From: Herpetosiphon aurantiacus DSM 785
GTDB taxonomy: Bacteria > Chloroflexota > Chloroflexia > Chloroflexales > Herpetosiphonaceae
Direction: 5' to 3'
Length of the DNA stretch: 64,000 nt
NCBI GenBank assembly: GCA_000018565.1
Contig: CP000875.1
Coordinates: 883,199 to 947,198, forward strand
This document shows positions 1-8,451 of the stretch, piece after piece (the stretch's first letter is position 1; each line of letters opens with the position of its first letter). The notes beneath the pieces are model-generated. The model was given only the letters and a program-made list of their open reading frames with translations. It was not told the origin of the DNA and made no database searches. Made by a program: the position numbers and the translations under genes.

Positions 1-2
1 GG

Positions 3-314
3 CCAAGCCTTGAGCGCTTTCTAACCAACGGTTTGGGCTTAGCAATTCAGGTCGAGCAAACGTTGGTGGCCTGGTGTACTGCTGAGTATGTTAGTTCGCA
101 ACGCTGTGGTTTAGGCATCGAAACCTTAGAAGCCTACCAACAACAAGGTTTGGGCTATGCTTTGGCAACCGCAATGATCGTGGCATGTCGCCAACGTGGT
201 TTGCAAGTGCATTGGGAATGTTCGAGCAAAAATCTTGCTTCGTATCGTTTGGCGCAAAAACTCGGCTTGCAACCACAAGCAGGTTTGATCAACTATGGCT
301 TGGTTTGGCTCTAG
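3..314 (+). CDS. GNAT-family N-acetyltransferase, C-terminal part
   Basis: The reading frame is open to the left edge, so the true start lies outside the window. About 104 residues are visible. The stretch QQQGLGYALATAMIVAC is a GNAT motif A (acetyl-CoA pyrophosphate loop, Q/R-x-x-G-x-G/A), followed by the typical N-x-x-S-x-x-L-x-x-K-L-G-F-like helix (NLASYRLAQKLGL). This places it in the GCN5-related acyltransferase superfamily; the substrate cannot be told. Its stop codon overlaps the stop of the convergent peroxiredoxin-like gene by 4 bases. A TTG inside the frame at 33 is not a credible start because the frame continues upstream. Confidence 0.85.
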   Translation, partial: PSLERFLTNGLGLAIQVEQTLVAWCTAEYVSSQRCGLGIETLEAYQQQGLGYALATAMIVACRQRGLQVHWECSSKNLASYRLAQKLGLQPQAGLINYGLVWL

Positions 315-853
315 TTGGTTTGTTGCAAGGTTTGCAACACGCTAGACCATTCGGGGTAGCGATAAATTGGGTTGGCCACATGGTGATAGACAATCTGACC
401 AGCCCGATTGATCGCTGCTGCACCGCCTAGCCGTCGCATTGAGCCAGCCCCATTCAACAACTCCATGCCGCCGACCAAGAGCTTGGCTTGGCGAATGAGC
501 ACCTGTGGCGAGAGCACTTGCAGCCACGAGCCTTCAACAATCTCAAAATAATCGTAGACCTGTAAACTTTGATCAACATAAATTGGGAAGGGAATGTTAT
601 ACATCGAGCGAAAACGCGATACTAGCTCAACATTGCCCATCATCAGCACCACAATCTGCCAGCCAGCATCCTTGAAGGCTTGGTCGTAATCACGCAGATT
701 CAACAAGGTTTGGCGGCAAATACCACAACCAATATTACGCATAAAAAAGATCAAGATTGGCTTTTCCTGCCAAAGACTTTCAAAGCCAACCCGCTCACCA
801 GTTTCATTCAACACCCATAAATCAGTCATTGGGTTGCTTGCTACTGCTGTCAT
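311..853 (-). CDS. Peroxiredoxin-like (AhpC/TSA, PRXL2/AAED1 type) protein
   Basis: A thioredoxin-fold protein of about 180 residues. After a short N-terminal strand region, ILIFFMRNIGCGICRQ carries a C-x-x-C motif at the thioredoxin/peroxiredoxin active-site position, as in the AhpC/TSA-like PRXL2 (AAED1) family of thiol-dependent reductases. The C-terminal part ends with HHVANPIYRYPEW, which is almost identical in the next gene downstream of it in coordinate (925-1479), so the two are tandem paralogs. The longest frame starts at 883, but the ATG at 853 follows GGATGGGTAAG and gives a length matching the paralog. Cytoplasmic, no signal peptide. The exact substrate (peroxide or other disulfide) is unknown. 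Confidence 0.8.
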   Translation of the reverse strand: MTAVASNPMTDLWVLNETGERVGFESLWQEKPILIFFMRNIGCGICRQTLLNLRDYDQAFKDAGWQIVVLMMGNVELVSRFRSMYNIPFPIYVDQSLQVYDYFEIVEGSWLQVLSPQVLIRQAKLLVGGMELLNGAGSMRRLGGAAAINRAGQIVYHHVANPIYRYPEWSSVLQTLQQTN

Positions 854-924
854 CTTACCCATCCAATCGCGCTGTAAATTCACTATTGTAGGCTACGTGC
901 GCTTGGCGGTATAAGGATGTATGT

Positions 925-1479
925 TTAGGCGGCGCGTTGCAGTGGTGGCTCCACATAGGTCAATACTTCATCCCAAGTTGGGTAACGATAAATTGGGTTG
1001 GCAACATGATGAAAGCTAATTTCGGCCTGCGGATTGAGCAACACAATGCCCCCAAGGCGGCGAATCGATTCGGCAGTTAAATTGACTGATGAAGGAATGC
1101 CCTTGAAGGCCAACAGCATCTGACGGGCTAAAACATGGGGGCCAGCAACCGTCCAAAGTGAGCCTTGGCCAATTTCAAAGGCCTCGTAAACGTGCTGTTT
1201 GGGGTCGGAATAGACAGGGAATGGCAACCGATTGAGCTGACGAAAGCCATGGGCCATTTTGGCATCGCCCATAATAATTACGGCAATTTCGCAGTGGGCA
1301 TGGTGAAAGCGTTGTTGATATTCGCGTAAACGGTAGAGCTGTTGGCGACACAGGCCACAACCAACATGGCGCATTAACATTAACAAAAGTGAACGTTGTT
1401 GATAGCGTTGCAGCAAATCAACCGGATGATCGGTTTCATCCACCACCATTAAATTGCGCTCAACAATTTGGCCCTGCAT
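925..1479 (-). CDS. Peroxiredoxin-like (AhpC/TSA, PRXL2/AAED1 type) protein, paralog
   Basis: Tandem paralog of the gene at 311-853 (184 residues). The active-site region LMLMRHVGCGLCRQQLYRLREY again has C-x-x-C, and the C-terminal block HHVANPIYRYPTW is shared. Both are probably co-transcribed on the minus strand, this one first, with about 70 bases between them. The ATG at 1479 is preceded by AAGGATGG at about 10 bases. The two differ in most other positions, so this is an old duplication. Function as a thiol reductase/peroxidase is inferred from the fold and CxxC motif only. Confidence 0.8.
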   Translation of the reverse strand: MQGQIVERNLMVVDETDHPVDLLQRYQQRSLLLMLMRHVGCGLCRQQLYRLREYQQRFHHAHCEIAVIIMGDAKMAHGFRQLNRLPFPVYSDPKQHVYEAFEIGQGSLWTVAGPHVLARQMLLAFKGIPSSVNLTAESIRRLGGIVLLNPQAEISFHHVANPIYRYPTWDEVLTYVEPPLQRAA

Positions 1480-1496
1480 AACACACCCATCCTTGC

Positions 1497-1551
1497 TAAA
1501 AAGAAAACTGCATCGACCTCTATTCGCTTAAACAAACGTAGGTAGATGCAG
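1497..1551 (-). terminator. Probable rho-independent terminator
   Basis: CTGCATC (1508-1514) pairs with GATGCAG (1545-1551), with extra pairing ACCT/AGGT inside. On the minus strand the hairpin is followed by TTTTCTTTTT, directly downstream of the small membrane protein gene ending at 1558. Confidence 0.6.
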
Positions 1552-1557
1552 CCTTTT

Positions 1558-1842
1558 TTAAAGATTGGATGAGGATTCGTTTTGGGCGCGTTGTTCGGCA
1601 ATTTTGCGCAGCCCACTAGCGGCTCGCCAAATAACTGATACTAAGGCCAGCGTGATCAGCAGCCAGATGCCCCAAATCACAACGCTAGAACTACTTTGAC
1701 GGGCAACAAAGGCCAATAATGGCAGCACGCACATTGTTGGCGAAAACAGCATGGCCAAGGCAATCGAACGTCGGAGTTTGCGTTCTTCAGGGCTTAAATT
1801 GGCACGATTGAGCGAACGTGGCTGCTGATCTGGTGACTGCAT
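1558..1842 (-). CDS. Small two-helix membrane protein, unknown function
   Basis: 94 residues. The N-terminal 30 residues are polar (SPDQQPRSLNRANLSPEERK), followed by two hydrophobic segments (about 29-45 and 54-72) and a charged C-terminal tail. It lies 14 bases downstream of the polytopic membrane protein gene on the same strand and is probably co-transcribed with it. ATG at 1842 follows AAGGATG. I do not recognise a family; it may be an accessory subunit of the neighbouring membrane protein, but that is only inferred from position. Confidence 0.7.
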   Translation of the reverse strand: MQSPDQQPRSLNRANLSPEERKLRRSIALAMLFSPTMCVLPLLAFVARQSSSSVVIWGIWLLITLALVSVIWRAASGLRKIAEQRAQNESSSNL

Positions 1843-1856
1843 GAAACATCCTTATG

Positions 1857-3371
1857 CTACTTAGTTGCTGGACAGCTCGTGGCTGAGCCAGTTGGTTGGG
1901 CTGCTTGCGGATCACGCTTGAAAATCAGGCTTTGTTGATCGGCATAAACCTCGCGCCAAGCTGAATTGGCTTGGACTGCGCTGATCAATTGTTGGCCGTT
2001 TCCGCGATCCACTAATATTGTATCAATTGAATCTTGAGTTAGCAGCCGTTCCCAATCGCGGCCTGCCATAATACAACTATAGGCTTGCCAATGTTCGGTT
2101 GGGTATAAGCTAACTCGCGGATCGATAAATACAGGCAATTGCTCACCAGCTTGCCAGATTAAATAGCTGCCATAGCCAAGATCATGGAAGTAGGCTTGGC
2201 TTGGTGGATTGGCCTGTAAAAACTCGACTGCTTGAATTGGGGTAGCAGCACTCGCTAATGTTGCTTGCGGCAAATTGCCAGTTGCACCCTGCAAAGCCGC
2301 TGGTAAAGGCAGCCAAATACGAATAATTGGTTGCATAAGCAGCCCAATCAAACCAATCGTGATTGTTAATCCGGCAATCCATATCGGTGCGCTGGGGTTA
2401 CGTTTAATCAGGCGTAAGCGGCCACGGCGCACAATTGCCTCGGCAATAATTGGGCCTGCCACACTACCAAACCAAAATTGATAACGCATGCTGAGTAAAC
2501 TAAAGGCTGCCATGATTGCCGTTATGATCAGATCGGCGCTGCGCATGCGCTGCCAAACTACCGATAACATCATGGCTGCAATTAAACCAACCGCCAAGCT
2601 CACTTGAGCCATCGGAGTAGCAAAATTCAGCAGTGGTGAGCCTGATTGAGTTTGTAAAGCTTCGGGAACTATGCTGGTTAATTGTTGCCATGCGGCGATC
2701 CAGCCATTCCAGCCATGCGGGTTGATAAAACTCGCGATGGTCGTCGTTGCCGTGGCGATTTGCAGCGCTCGGGCAGTTGCATAAATTGGTGCTTCATCAT
2801 GGTCGCGCCGTCGATCGATGATTGCGCCTACAGCGGCTGTTGCAACCAGGATTGGCCCAAAGATGAAACTTTCATGCAGGTTGACCCAAAGTAATTGGAT
2901 GATCGGGAGCAACCAGAGATATTTCGTTGTCCAGCGCTCGGCAGCAACTTCGCTAACAATCACAAAACTAGCGATAAACAACGGCCATACAAACATCGCA
3001 GGCTGAACTTGCCAATGATTGAAACTTACCAGCACACTCAACAACAAACCGAGCATGGCGGCCCGCCCATTGGCTTTTACCCGTCGCCAGGTATGCCAGA
3101 GCAATAAAGCATAACTGCCGATTAATAAAAGGCTGCGGATTTGTAAAATTGCAACTAAACCACCAAGCTGATAGATCCACGAAAAGAGGAATTGGCTGAG
3201 CCAGTTTTGGTAGAAAAAAGCTGTATTGGCTTGGGTGGCGGAAAAAACGCCAACAGTGGGGATTCTGCCACTTGTGCGAATCAGATCGCCAATTTTGAGC
3301 TGCCACCAAAAATCCTCTGGGGCAACCAGCCATAAGCTACCAACTGCCATTGCTAGTGCAAAAAAGAGCAA
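1857..3371 (-). CDS. Polytopic membrane protein, GT-C glycosyltransferase-like
   Basis: About 504 residues with some 10-11 hydrophobic segments. The N-terminal region reads EDFWWQLKIGDLIRTSGRIP then VFSATQ...FYQNWLSQFLF, the first-loop pattern (D/E-x-W-W-x-L-x-x-G-x-x-I-x-x-x-G-x-I-P) of GT-C-fold membrane glycosyltransferases that use lipid-linked sugars. The C-terminal 100 residues form an extracytoplasmic-looking domain (YFHDLGYGSYLIW...FIDPRVSLY), also common in this group. Start is uncertain: TTG at 3371 is the first standard start codon but has no Shine-Dalgarno. The frame stays open upstream, where AAGGAG (3422-3417) sits 6 bases before an ATC codon at 3410, with ATT further up. Sugar donor and acceptor are unknown. 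Confidence 0.7.
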   Translation of the reverse strand: MLFFALAMAVGSLWLVAPEDFWWQLKIGDLIRTSGRIPTVGVFSATQANTAFFYQNWLSQFLFSWIYQLGGLVAILQIRSLLLIGSYALLLWHTWRRVKANGRAAMLGLLLSVLVSFNHWQVQPAMFVWPLFIASFVIVSEVAAERWTTKYLWLLPIIQLLWVNLHESFIFGPILVATAAVGAIIDRRRDHDEAPIYATARALQIATATTTIASFINPHGWNGWIAAWQQLTSIVPEALQTQSGSPLLNFATPMAQVSLAVGLIAAMMLSVVWQRMRSADLIITAIMAAFSLLSMRYQFWFGSVAGPIIAEAIVRRGRLRLIKRNPSAPIWIAGLTITIGLIGLLMQPIIRIWLPLPAALQGATGNLPQATLASAATPIQAVEFLQANPPSQAYFHDLGYGSYLIWQAGEQLPVFIDPRVSLYPTEHWQAYSCIMAGRDWERLLTQDSIDTILVDRGNGQQLISAVQANSAWREVYADQQSLIFKRDPQAAQPTGSATSCPATK

Positions 3372-3467
3372 AGCCCACCAGATTGGTGCAGACCATTTGA
3401 TGCGTTGGATATGCTGCTCCTTTCCTTGATCTTGAATGCTAGCCCGATTTTAACATAGTTTGTTAAA

Positions 3468-3504
3468 TGCCAAACACTGCCTGAAACTCAAGCAGTGTTT
3501 GGCA
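3468..3504 (-). terminator. Terminator-like perfect hairpin
   Basis: TGCCAAACACTGC (3468-3480) and GCAGTGTTTGGCA (3492-3504) form a 13-bp perfect stem with an 11-base loop. It lies just downstream of the minus-strand gene ending at 3523. The following T-run is weak (ATTTAAC), so it may be a weak terminator or an mRNA-stabilising hairpin. Confidence 0.6.
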
Positions 3505-3522
3505 AATTGATGATTCGATGAA

Positions 3523-3780
3523 TTAGGCTTTAAGGCTTGCTATCAGTTGATCGACCAGCACTTCTTGCCGTACTAACTCGCGGCGAAGCTGAATCTCAGC
3601 TTGGGCAGTTTGTAATGCCCGTTCACGAGCTTGGGTCGCCAGTTCTGGCTCACCACAGCGCTTGGCTAGGGCAAGCCGTTCTGTCCAACGCTGCGATTCA
3701 TGGGCGTAGCGTTCGGCTTGACGACGTGTGCGATCACGTTCAACTGCTAATTGGAGATAGGCCTGTTTAAGCTTGTTCAT
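3523..3780 (-). CDS. Small coiled-coil protein, unknown function
   Basis: 85 residues, nearly all helical and charged ([23 protein letters not shown]..., [18 protein letters not shown]), with heptad-like spacing suggesting one long coiled-coil hairpin. ATG at 3780 (or GTG at 3783) lies inside the last codons of the pseudouridine synthase gene, so the two are translationally coupled. No recognised family. Coupling to an RNA-modification enzyme suggests a partner role, but that is inference from position only. Confidence 0.65.
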   Translation of the reverse strand: MNKLKQAYLQLAVERDRTRRQAERYAHESQRWTERLALAKRCGEPELATQARERALQTAQAEIQLRRELVRQEVLVDQLIASLKA

Positions 3781-5953
3781 CACCGCCTGCCTTTTTCAAA
3801 CGCCGTACCACGCGCATCCGACGGGCTGGCTGAGCTGCTTGCTCGGCAACTGGGGCCGGCGTAGGTGCTGGCGTTGGCGCTGGCGTATTGCGGGCTGAAA
3901 TTGGCCCGCGTTCAACCATTTTGTCGCGTGGAGCTGATGCGCGATCATCGAAACCACGACGGTCATCGCGGCCACGGTTATCGAAACCACGACGGTCGTC
4001 GCGACCACGGTTGTCAAAACCACGGCGATCAAACGAGCCTTGGTTGCTTGGGCGGCGACCGCCAAAGGTGTTTTTAGGGCGATCATCGCCACGATGGGCG
4101 CGATCAAGCGCCAAGCCACGTTCGCCACGTGGTCGATCATCAAAAAATTCTTCGCGACGATTGGTACGATCGAAGCCACTTGCATCGCGACGTGGGCCAC
4201 GTTCGCCGAAACCGCCACCTTCACGGCGTGGGCCACGTTCGCCGAAACCGCCGCCTTCACGGCGCGGACCACGGTCACCAAAACCGCCACCTTCACGGCG
4301 CGGGCCGCGTTCGCCAAAGCCGCCACCTTCACGGCGCGGACTGCGTTCGCCAAAGCCGCCACCATCGCGGCGCGGACTGCGTTCGCCAAAACCGCCACCT
4401 TCACGGCGTGGGCCGCGTTCGCCAAAACCGCCACCTTCACGGCGTGGACCACGTTCGCCAAAACCGCCACCTTCACGGCGTGGGCCACGGTCACCGAAAT
4501 CGCGGCGTGGGCCGTCGCCTTCACGGCGCGGGCCGCGTTCGCCAAAGCCACCTTCACGGCGTGGACCACGGTCACCAAAATCGCCACCTTCACGACGTGA
4601 GCCACGGTCACCAAAATCGCCATCGCGACGAGGACTACGGTCACCAAAATCGCGGCGCGGGCCGTCACCATCGCGGCGCGGACCGCGTTCGCCGAAACCA
4701 CCACCTTCACGACGTGGGCCACGGTCACCAAAATCGCCACCTTCACGACGTGGGCCACGGTCGCCAAAATCGCGGCGCGGGCCGTCACCATCGCGGCGCG
4801 GGCCGCGTTCACCAAAGCCACCGCCATCGCGGCGTGGACCACGTTCGCCGAAACCAGCTTCGCGGCGTGGACCACGGTCGCCAAAATCGCCAGCTTCACG
4901 GCGCGGACCGCGTTCGCTAAATCCACCTTCGCGGCGGGGGCCACGGTCGTCGCTAGGGCTGCCGCCATCACGGCGGGGGCCACGGTCGCTAAATCCACCT
5001 TCGCGGCGAGGTTCTGGGCGACGGCGTGGGCGATCGGTGGAGCGTTCTTCTTCGATTGAGAAATCTTCAAATGACATTGTATTTTCCTGTGAAGTAAAGT
5101 GAGGCGCTCGTTGTAAGCGCGGTTCAACATCAGCCCGACGTTCTACCAACTGTCCAGACCGATCAATCCGCCGAACTTGACGGCGTGGTTTGCCACCCTC
5201 GGCGTTTTCTTGTGGGCGTACTGGTGTCCATGCTTTGCTTTGCTTGCCGTGCATACGCAAACGATCAATTTCGGTGGGTGTTAATGCTCGCCATTGGCCT
5301 GCTTGTAATTCACCTAAAGTTAGTGGGCCTTCGCGCAACCGGATCAAGCGGCGGACTTCTAAGCCTAATGCTTCGGCAACCCGCCGAATTTGGCGGTTGC
5401 GACCTTCGTGAATAACCACCCGAACCCAAGTTCCATCGGCGGTTTCATTTAACAATTCGATCCATGCAGGTGCTGTTTTGCCATCGTCAAGCTCAACCCC
5501 ATTGCGCCACTCGCGCAATTGCTCAACTGATGGTGTTTGGTTTAACAAGGCCTGATATTCTTTTTCGACTTCGAACGATGGGTGGGTCAAACGGAACGTG
5601 AGATCACCATCATCGGTCAGCAACAATAGCCCTTCGCTATCGTAATCGAGGCGGCCTACGGGAAATAAACGATTGTGCGATTTGACTAAATCGGCGACGG
5701 TTTGGCGGCCTTCAGGGTCATGCAACGTGGTCATGACGCTGCTTGGTTTGTGCAATAAGACGTAATGAAGCTCGGTTGGAGGTGTAATTTGTTCGCCATC
5801 AACTCGAATGTCATCTTTATCGGGGTCGATCTGGGTTCCTAATTCGCGTTGAACTCGTCCATTAACCGATACGCGCCCAGCCAACATCAACTCTTCGCAA
5901 GCCCGACGTGAATCTACGCCGGCCCGCGCCAAAAACTTATGTAAACGTTCCAT
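3767..5953 (-). CDS. rluB: RsuA/RluB-family pseudouridine synthase with a giant RGG-like repeat tail
   Basis: Residues 1-50 are an S4 RNA-binding domain ([22 protein letters not shown]). Residues 60-235 are the RsuA/RluB/RluE pseudouridine synthase core, with the catalytic aspartate at about D103 in [10 protein letters not shown], and [10 protein letters not shown] near the end. Such enzymes isomerise one uridine in rRNA and are normally 240-300 residues. Here the frame continues to 728 residues: a linker, then from about 293 a tail of roughly 30 PRR-containing units of the type [12 protein letters not shown], then [11 protein letters not shown] repeats, a TPAPTPAP linker and a basic end. The ATG at 5953 has GGAG 8 bases upstream; the longer frame to 6028 lacks this. 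The tail may bind RNA or promote condensates (inference). The rRNA target is not determined. Confidence 0.85.
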   Translation of the reverse strand: MERLHKFLARAGVDSRRACEELMLAGRVSVNGRVQRELGTQIDPDKDDIRVDGEQITPPTELHYVLLHKPSSVMTTLHDPEGRQTVADLVKSHNRLFPVGRLDYDSEGLLLLTDDGDLTFRLTHPSFEVEKEYQALLNQTPSVEQLREWRNGVELDDGKTAPAWIELLNETADGTWVRVVIHEGRNRQIRRVAEALGLEVRRLIRLREGPLTLGELQAGQWRALTPTEIDRLRMHGKQSKAWTPVRPQENAEGGKPRRQVRRIDRSGQLVERRADVEPRLQRAPHFTSQENTMSFEDFSIEEERSTDRPRRRPEPRREGGFSDRGPRRDGGSPSDDRGPRREGGFSERGPRREAGDFGDRGPRREAGFGERGPRRDGGGFGERGPRRDGDGPRRDFGDRGPRREGGDFGDRGPRREGGGFGERGPRRDGDGPRRDFGDRSPRRDGDFGDRGSRREGGDFGDRGPRREGGFGERGPRREGDGPRRDFGDRGPRREGGGFGERGPRREGGGFGERGPRREGGGFGERSPRRDGGGFGERSPRREGGGFGERGPRREGGGFGDRGPRREGGGFGERGPRREGGGFGERGPRRDASGFDRTNRREEFFDDRPRGERGLALDRAHRGDDRPKNTFGGRRPSNQGSFDRRGFDNRGRDDRRGFDNRGRDDRRGFDDRASAPRDKMVERGPISARNTPAPTPAPTPAPVAEQAAQPARRMRVVRRLKKAGGDEQA
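4180..5030 (-). repeat. 36-bp tandem repeats coding the Arg/Gly/Phe tail
   Basis: Imperfect tandem repeats, mostly of 36 bp (12 residues, [12 protein letters not shown] and variants [22 protein letters not shown]). The unit composition is regular enough to create long open frames in several other frames and on the opposite strand. Unit variants alternate in blocks, suggesting expansion by unequal exchange. Confidence 0.9.
5075..5088 (-). promoter_or_regulatory. Possible internal ribosome binding site and start within rluB
   Basis: Inside the rluB frame, AGGAAAATACAATG provides a Shine-Dalgarno-like AGGA about 7 bases before an in-frame ATG (5077-5075). From here the frame would encode a separate 436-residue protein beginning [13 protein letters not shown] and made entirely of the repeat tail. 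The preceding residues HFTSQENT look like translated intergenic sequence. Not proven to be used. Confidence 0.45.
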
Positions 5954-6149
5954 TATTACTCCACAGGTCGTGGTTCTACTGTTGGGGTCGTCAGTGCATG
6001 CTTGAATGATCGGGAGTACAGCGGACATCCGAACGATAATACGTGCATCAAGCGACGAGGTTCTTCACAGTGGTAGTGCCTCCTAACGGCACCTTTGGCC
6101 AATTATAACATAGCTTTAATCAAAATAAGCAAGTGTTAAGCAAAATGCT

Positions 6150-6198
6150 TAAAAAAGCACTGCTGGCGCATATCCATAGCAGATTATGCGCCAGCAGT
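6150..6198 (-). terminator. Rho-independent terminator
   Basis: ACTGCTGGCGCATA (6159-6172) and TATGCGCCAGCAGT (6185-6198) form a perfect 14-bp stem with a 12-base loop, followed on the minus strand by GCTTTTTT. It ends the transcript of the LVIVD-repeat gene. Confidence 0.9.
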
Positions 6199-6216
6199 TC
6201 GTTATTCAATGCTTAA

Positions 6217-8154
6217 TTAGTTTTTGCTGATTACAGGCAAAAATAATTGATATTCTGGCTCAAGTACGAACATGCCACCACCATGATAGCTCAAGCCTAC
6301 AATCTCTCCACCATGCAGCGCTGGTAGAATCCATGAATCGCGAGCTAGCAGGGTTTCGGCTACAACTTGAGGGTTGCTCGGTTGGCTGATATCGATTTGG
6401 CGAATGCTACCATTTTCACCAATATACGCATTATCGCCCGCCACAACGATGCCATCAATCAAGCGATCGCCAAGGCGGCCTGCTGGGATTGGTTGGCTGG
6501 GGTTGCTGATATCGACAATTTCTAAGCCGCTAGTCGTCGCCAAATACACATACTCATCCTGAATCGCTAAATCCATGGCGAACCAATTTTCAGCATATTG
6601 GCCGATCATCTGAATGTTATCAGGATTGCTAACATCGAGAATCCGCAGGCCGCCTTCGTTGTCGGCCACATACACGGTTTGATCGATCACGGCTAATTGG
6701 GCGACTTTGCTGGTGTAGAACTGACTATGCTCAACTGGATTGGCCAAATCGCTGAGATCGAAAATCCGTACACTGCCACCAACGCCTTGATCGTTGATCG
6801 ATTCGCCAACATAGACCATCGGGCCATTGACCGCAATTGCTGCTGGAAAGCCAGCGGTTGCAAAGAAACTGACTTGAGTTGGTTCGGTTGGGTCGCTGAC
6901 ATCGATCACATAAATTCCGTGGCTCCAATCGACCATATATACCAACGAGCCTTGGACGGCAATATCGGTGACGGCGTTGCGATCGGTGGTTAAATCGAAG
7001 CGGCCAATCACGCTTGGTTGTTGGGGATTGCGCACATCAACAATGCACAAACCACGGCCCCAATCGGCCACATAGGCATAATCGCCAACCACTTGCAAGG
7101 CTACATTTTCCTTGCAGCCAGGGGTTTCAGTCGCACTGATGCGCGTGGGAGCTTGGCGAGTGCTCCAATCGAAGACATTAATTTGGCCTGAACGAGTCAG
7201 CACATAGCCAAGGTTTTGTTGGGCAATTAAGGCTGTTGGCCAGCCAAGCACCGTTTCGGAGCTGGCAGCAATTTCGGTCGGCGTGATTGGGTTGGTAATA
7301 TCCCACGTGTGTAAGGCATAATCTAGCCCAATCATTGTGAGTGTGTTGCCACTTGCGGTTAGTTGTAATCCAGCAACATCATCGGTTTGGTTGATAATGT
7401 TTGGGTTGCTGCCATTGCTGATATCAACCACCCGCAGGCCCATTTGAGTATTGACATACGCATAATTAGCGGCAATTTCGATATCTAAAATATCGCCAAG
7501 CACGATCGAACCTTTGAGCGTTGGAGTCATGGGTGTGCTCAAATCGACGATATTCAAGCTATCGAAGCCCGAAAGCCACGATTGAATATTGAGATACACA
7601 TGATCGCCTTGAACCGTTGCGGCGGCAATGCCATATTGATTAAGTTGATTGACCAATTGTGGTTGGCTAGGATTGCTCAAATCGAACACCTGCAAGCCAT
7701 CATCAACTTGCACATAGACATAATCTTGATAGCTGAAAACACTCATGGCCGATAATTCAAGCGGGTAAAAACTTACAAGCGTTGGTGTTAATGGAGTGGC
7801 TAAGGAAAATGTAGCCAAGCCATGTTCACGGCCATAGCCCAAGGCGGCGTACAAATAGCCCTCGCCTAAGGCCAAATCTTGCACGGTGGCGGGTAAAAGG
7901 CTGCTTTGGTTGGCTAGATTTGGCTGATTGGGATTGTGCAAATCGTAGGTTACGACCCGTGGACCGATGCCAACATAAGCAGCTTGTTCGGCAACGACCA
8001 TGGTTGAGCTATCACCGCCAAGTTGACCACGAATTGCCAATTGGCTTGGGCTTGACTGAGGGCTTTGGGCGGCCAGCGGGGTGGCATGCTGGCTAGCGAT
8101 TGCTCCAACGGCCAGCATCAGCAGCAAACTACAACGAAAAAAACGACGAACCAC
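6217..8154 (-). CDS. Secreted LVIVD-repeat beta-propeller protein
   Basis: 645 residues beginning with a signal peptide (basic MVRRFFRC, hydrophobic LLLMLAVGAIA, cleavage near LAAQS). The rest is a chain of about 12-13 repeats of roughly 45 residues with the core v-y-V-a-d-x-x-x-G-L-x-I-v-D-v-S-n-P-x-x-P (for example GLCIVDVRNPQQPSVIG and GIYVIDVSDPTEPTQVS), the LVIVD repeat that builds beta-propellers. It ends in YQLFLPVISKN; a similar FLPLALKN occurs in the Kelch protein at 46947-48440. The start is GTG 8154 because GGAGG (8164-8160) lies 5 bases upstream; a TTG at 8172 would place the Shine-Dalgarno inside the gene. No enzymatic motif; probably a cell-surface or extracellular binding protein. 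Confidence 0.85.
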   Translation of the reverse strand: MVRRFFRCSLLLMLAVGAIASQHATPLAAQSPQSSPSQLAIRGQLGGDSSTMVVAEQAAYVGIGPRVVTYDLHNPNQPNLANQSSLLPATVQDLALGEGYLYAALGYGREHGLATFSLATPLTPTLVSFYPLELSAMSVFSYQDYVYVQVDDGLQVFDLSNPSQPQLVNQLNQYGIAAATVQGDHVYLNIQSWLSGFDSLNIVDLSTPMTPTLKGSIVLGDILDIEIAANYAYVNTQMGLRVVDISNGSNPNIINQTDDVAGLQLTASGNTLTMIGLDYALHTWDITNPITPTEIAASSETVLGWPTALIAQQNLGYVLTRSGQINVFDWSTRQAPTRISATETPGCKENVALQVVGDYAYVADWGRGLCIVDVRNPQQPSVIGRFDLTTDRNAVTDIAVQGSLVYMVDWSHGIYVIDVSDPTEPTQVSFFATAGFPAAIAVNGPMVYVGESINDQGVGGSVRIFDLSDLANPVEHSQFYTSKVAQLAVIDQTVYVADNEGGLRILDVSNPDNIQMIGQYAENWFAMDLAIQDEYVYLATTSGLEIVDISNPSQPIPAGRLGDRLIDGIVVAGDNAYIGENGSIRQIDISQPSNPQVVAETLLARDSWILPALHGGEIVGLSYHGGGMFVLEPEYQLFLPVISKN

Positions 8155-8383
8155 TCGTACCTCCAAAGGCAATATGTCCCGAATACTGCGTCAAGAATGA
8201 GGATCTGGTGTTAACCGCAACCAAATTCCCCTCGTGCTTCGCTCAAAACAGCGTGAACCTGCAAGGCATATCAAAGAAACCGCATATGCCAATAGAGCAA
8301 TAACGTCAGTGATTGAAATAAGTTCCCCTTTTTCGCGTTGAGGCGGATGAAATCGGCCAAAATTGCTGCGCTATGGGCTGTAG

Positions 8384-8412
8384 TGGACAAGCGGCAAGGC
8401 CTAGAGTATGAT
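8384..8412 (+). promoter_or_regulatory. Sigma-70-type promoter
   Basis: TGGACA (8384-8389), a 17-base spacer, then TATGAT (8407-8412); each hexamer is one mismatch from consensus. It lies 40 bases before the GGAGG and ATG of the acetyltransferase gene and argues that the longer open frame from 8338 is not translated. Confidence 0.7.
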
Positions 8413-8451
8413 GCGACCTACACACGAGCTATCGAGCTTGGAGGGTCGCTG

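Noticed and set aside
4180-5030. Possible CRISPR array, since the repeat period is about 36 bp
   Set aside because: Units are directly adjacent with no spacers, and they are in-frame coding sequence.
3888-5102. A 404-residue plus-strand open frame rich in [11 protein letters not shown], and similar long frames at 4129-4920 (+) and 3796-5130 (-)
   Set aside because: They are shadows of the 36-bp repeats in rluB; codon periodicity of the repeat keeps other frames free of stops. The minus-strand RluB frame begins with a clear S4 and synthase domain.
8338-8451. Longer acetyltransferase starting at 8338 or 8347
   Set aside because: The segment contains a good promoter (8384-8412), and GGAGG is placed correctly only for ATG 8452.
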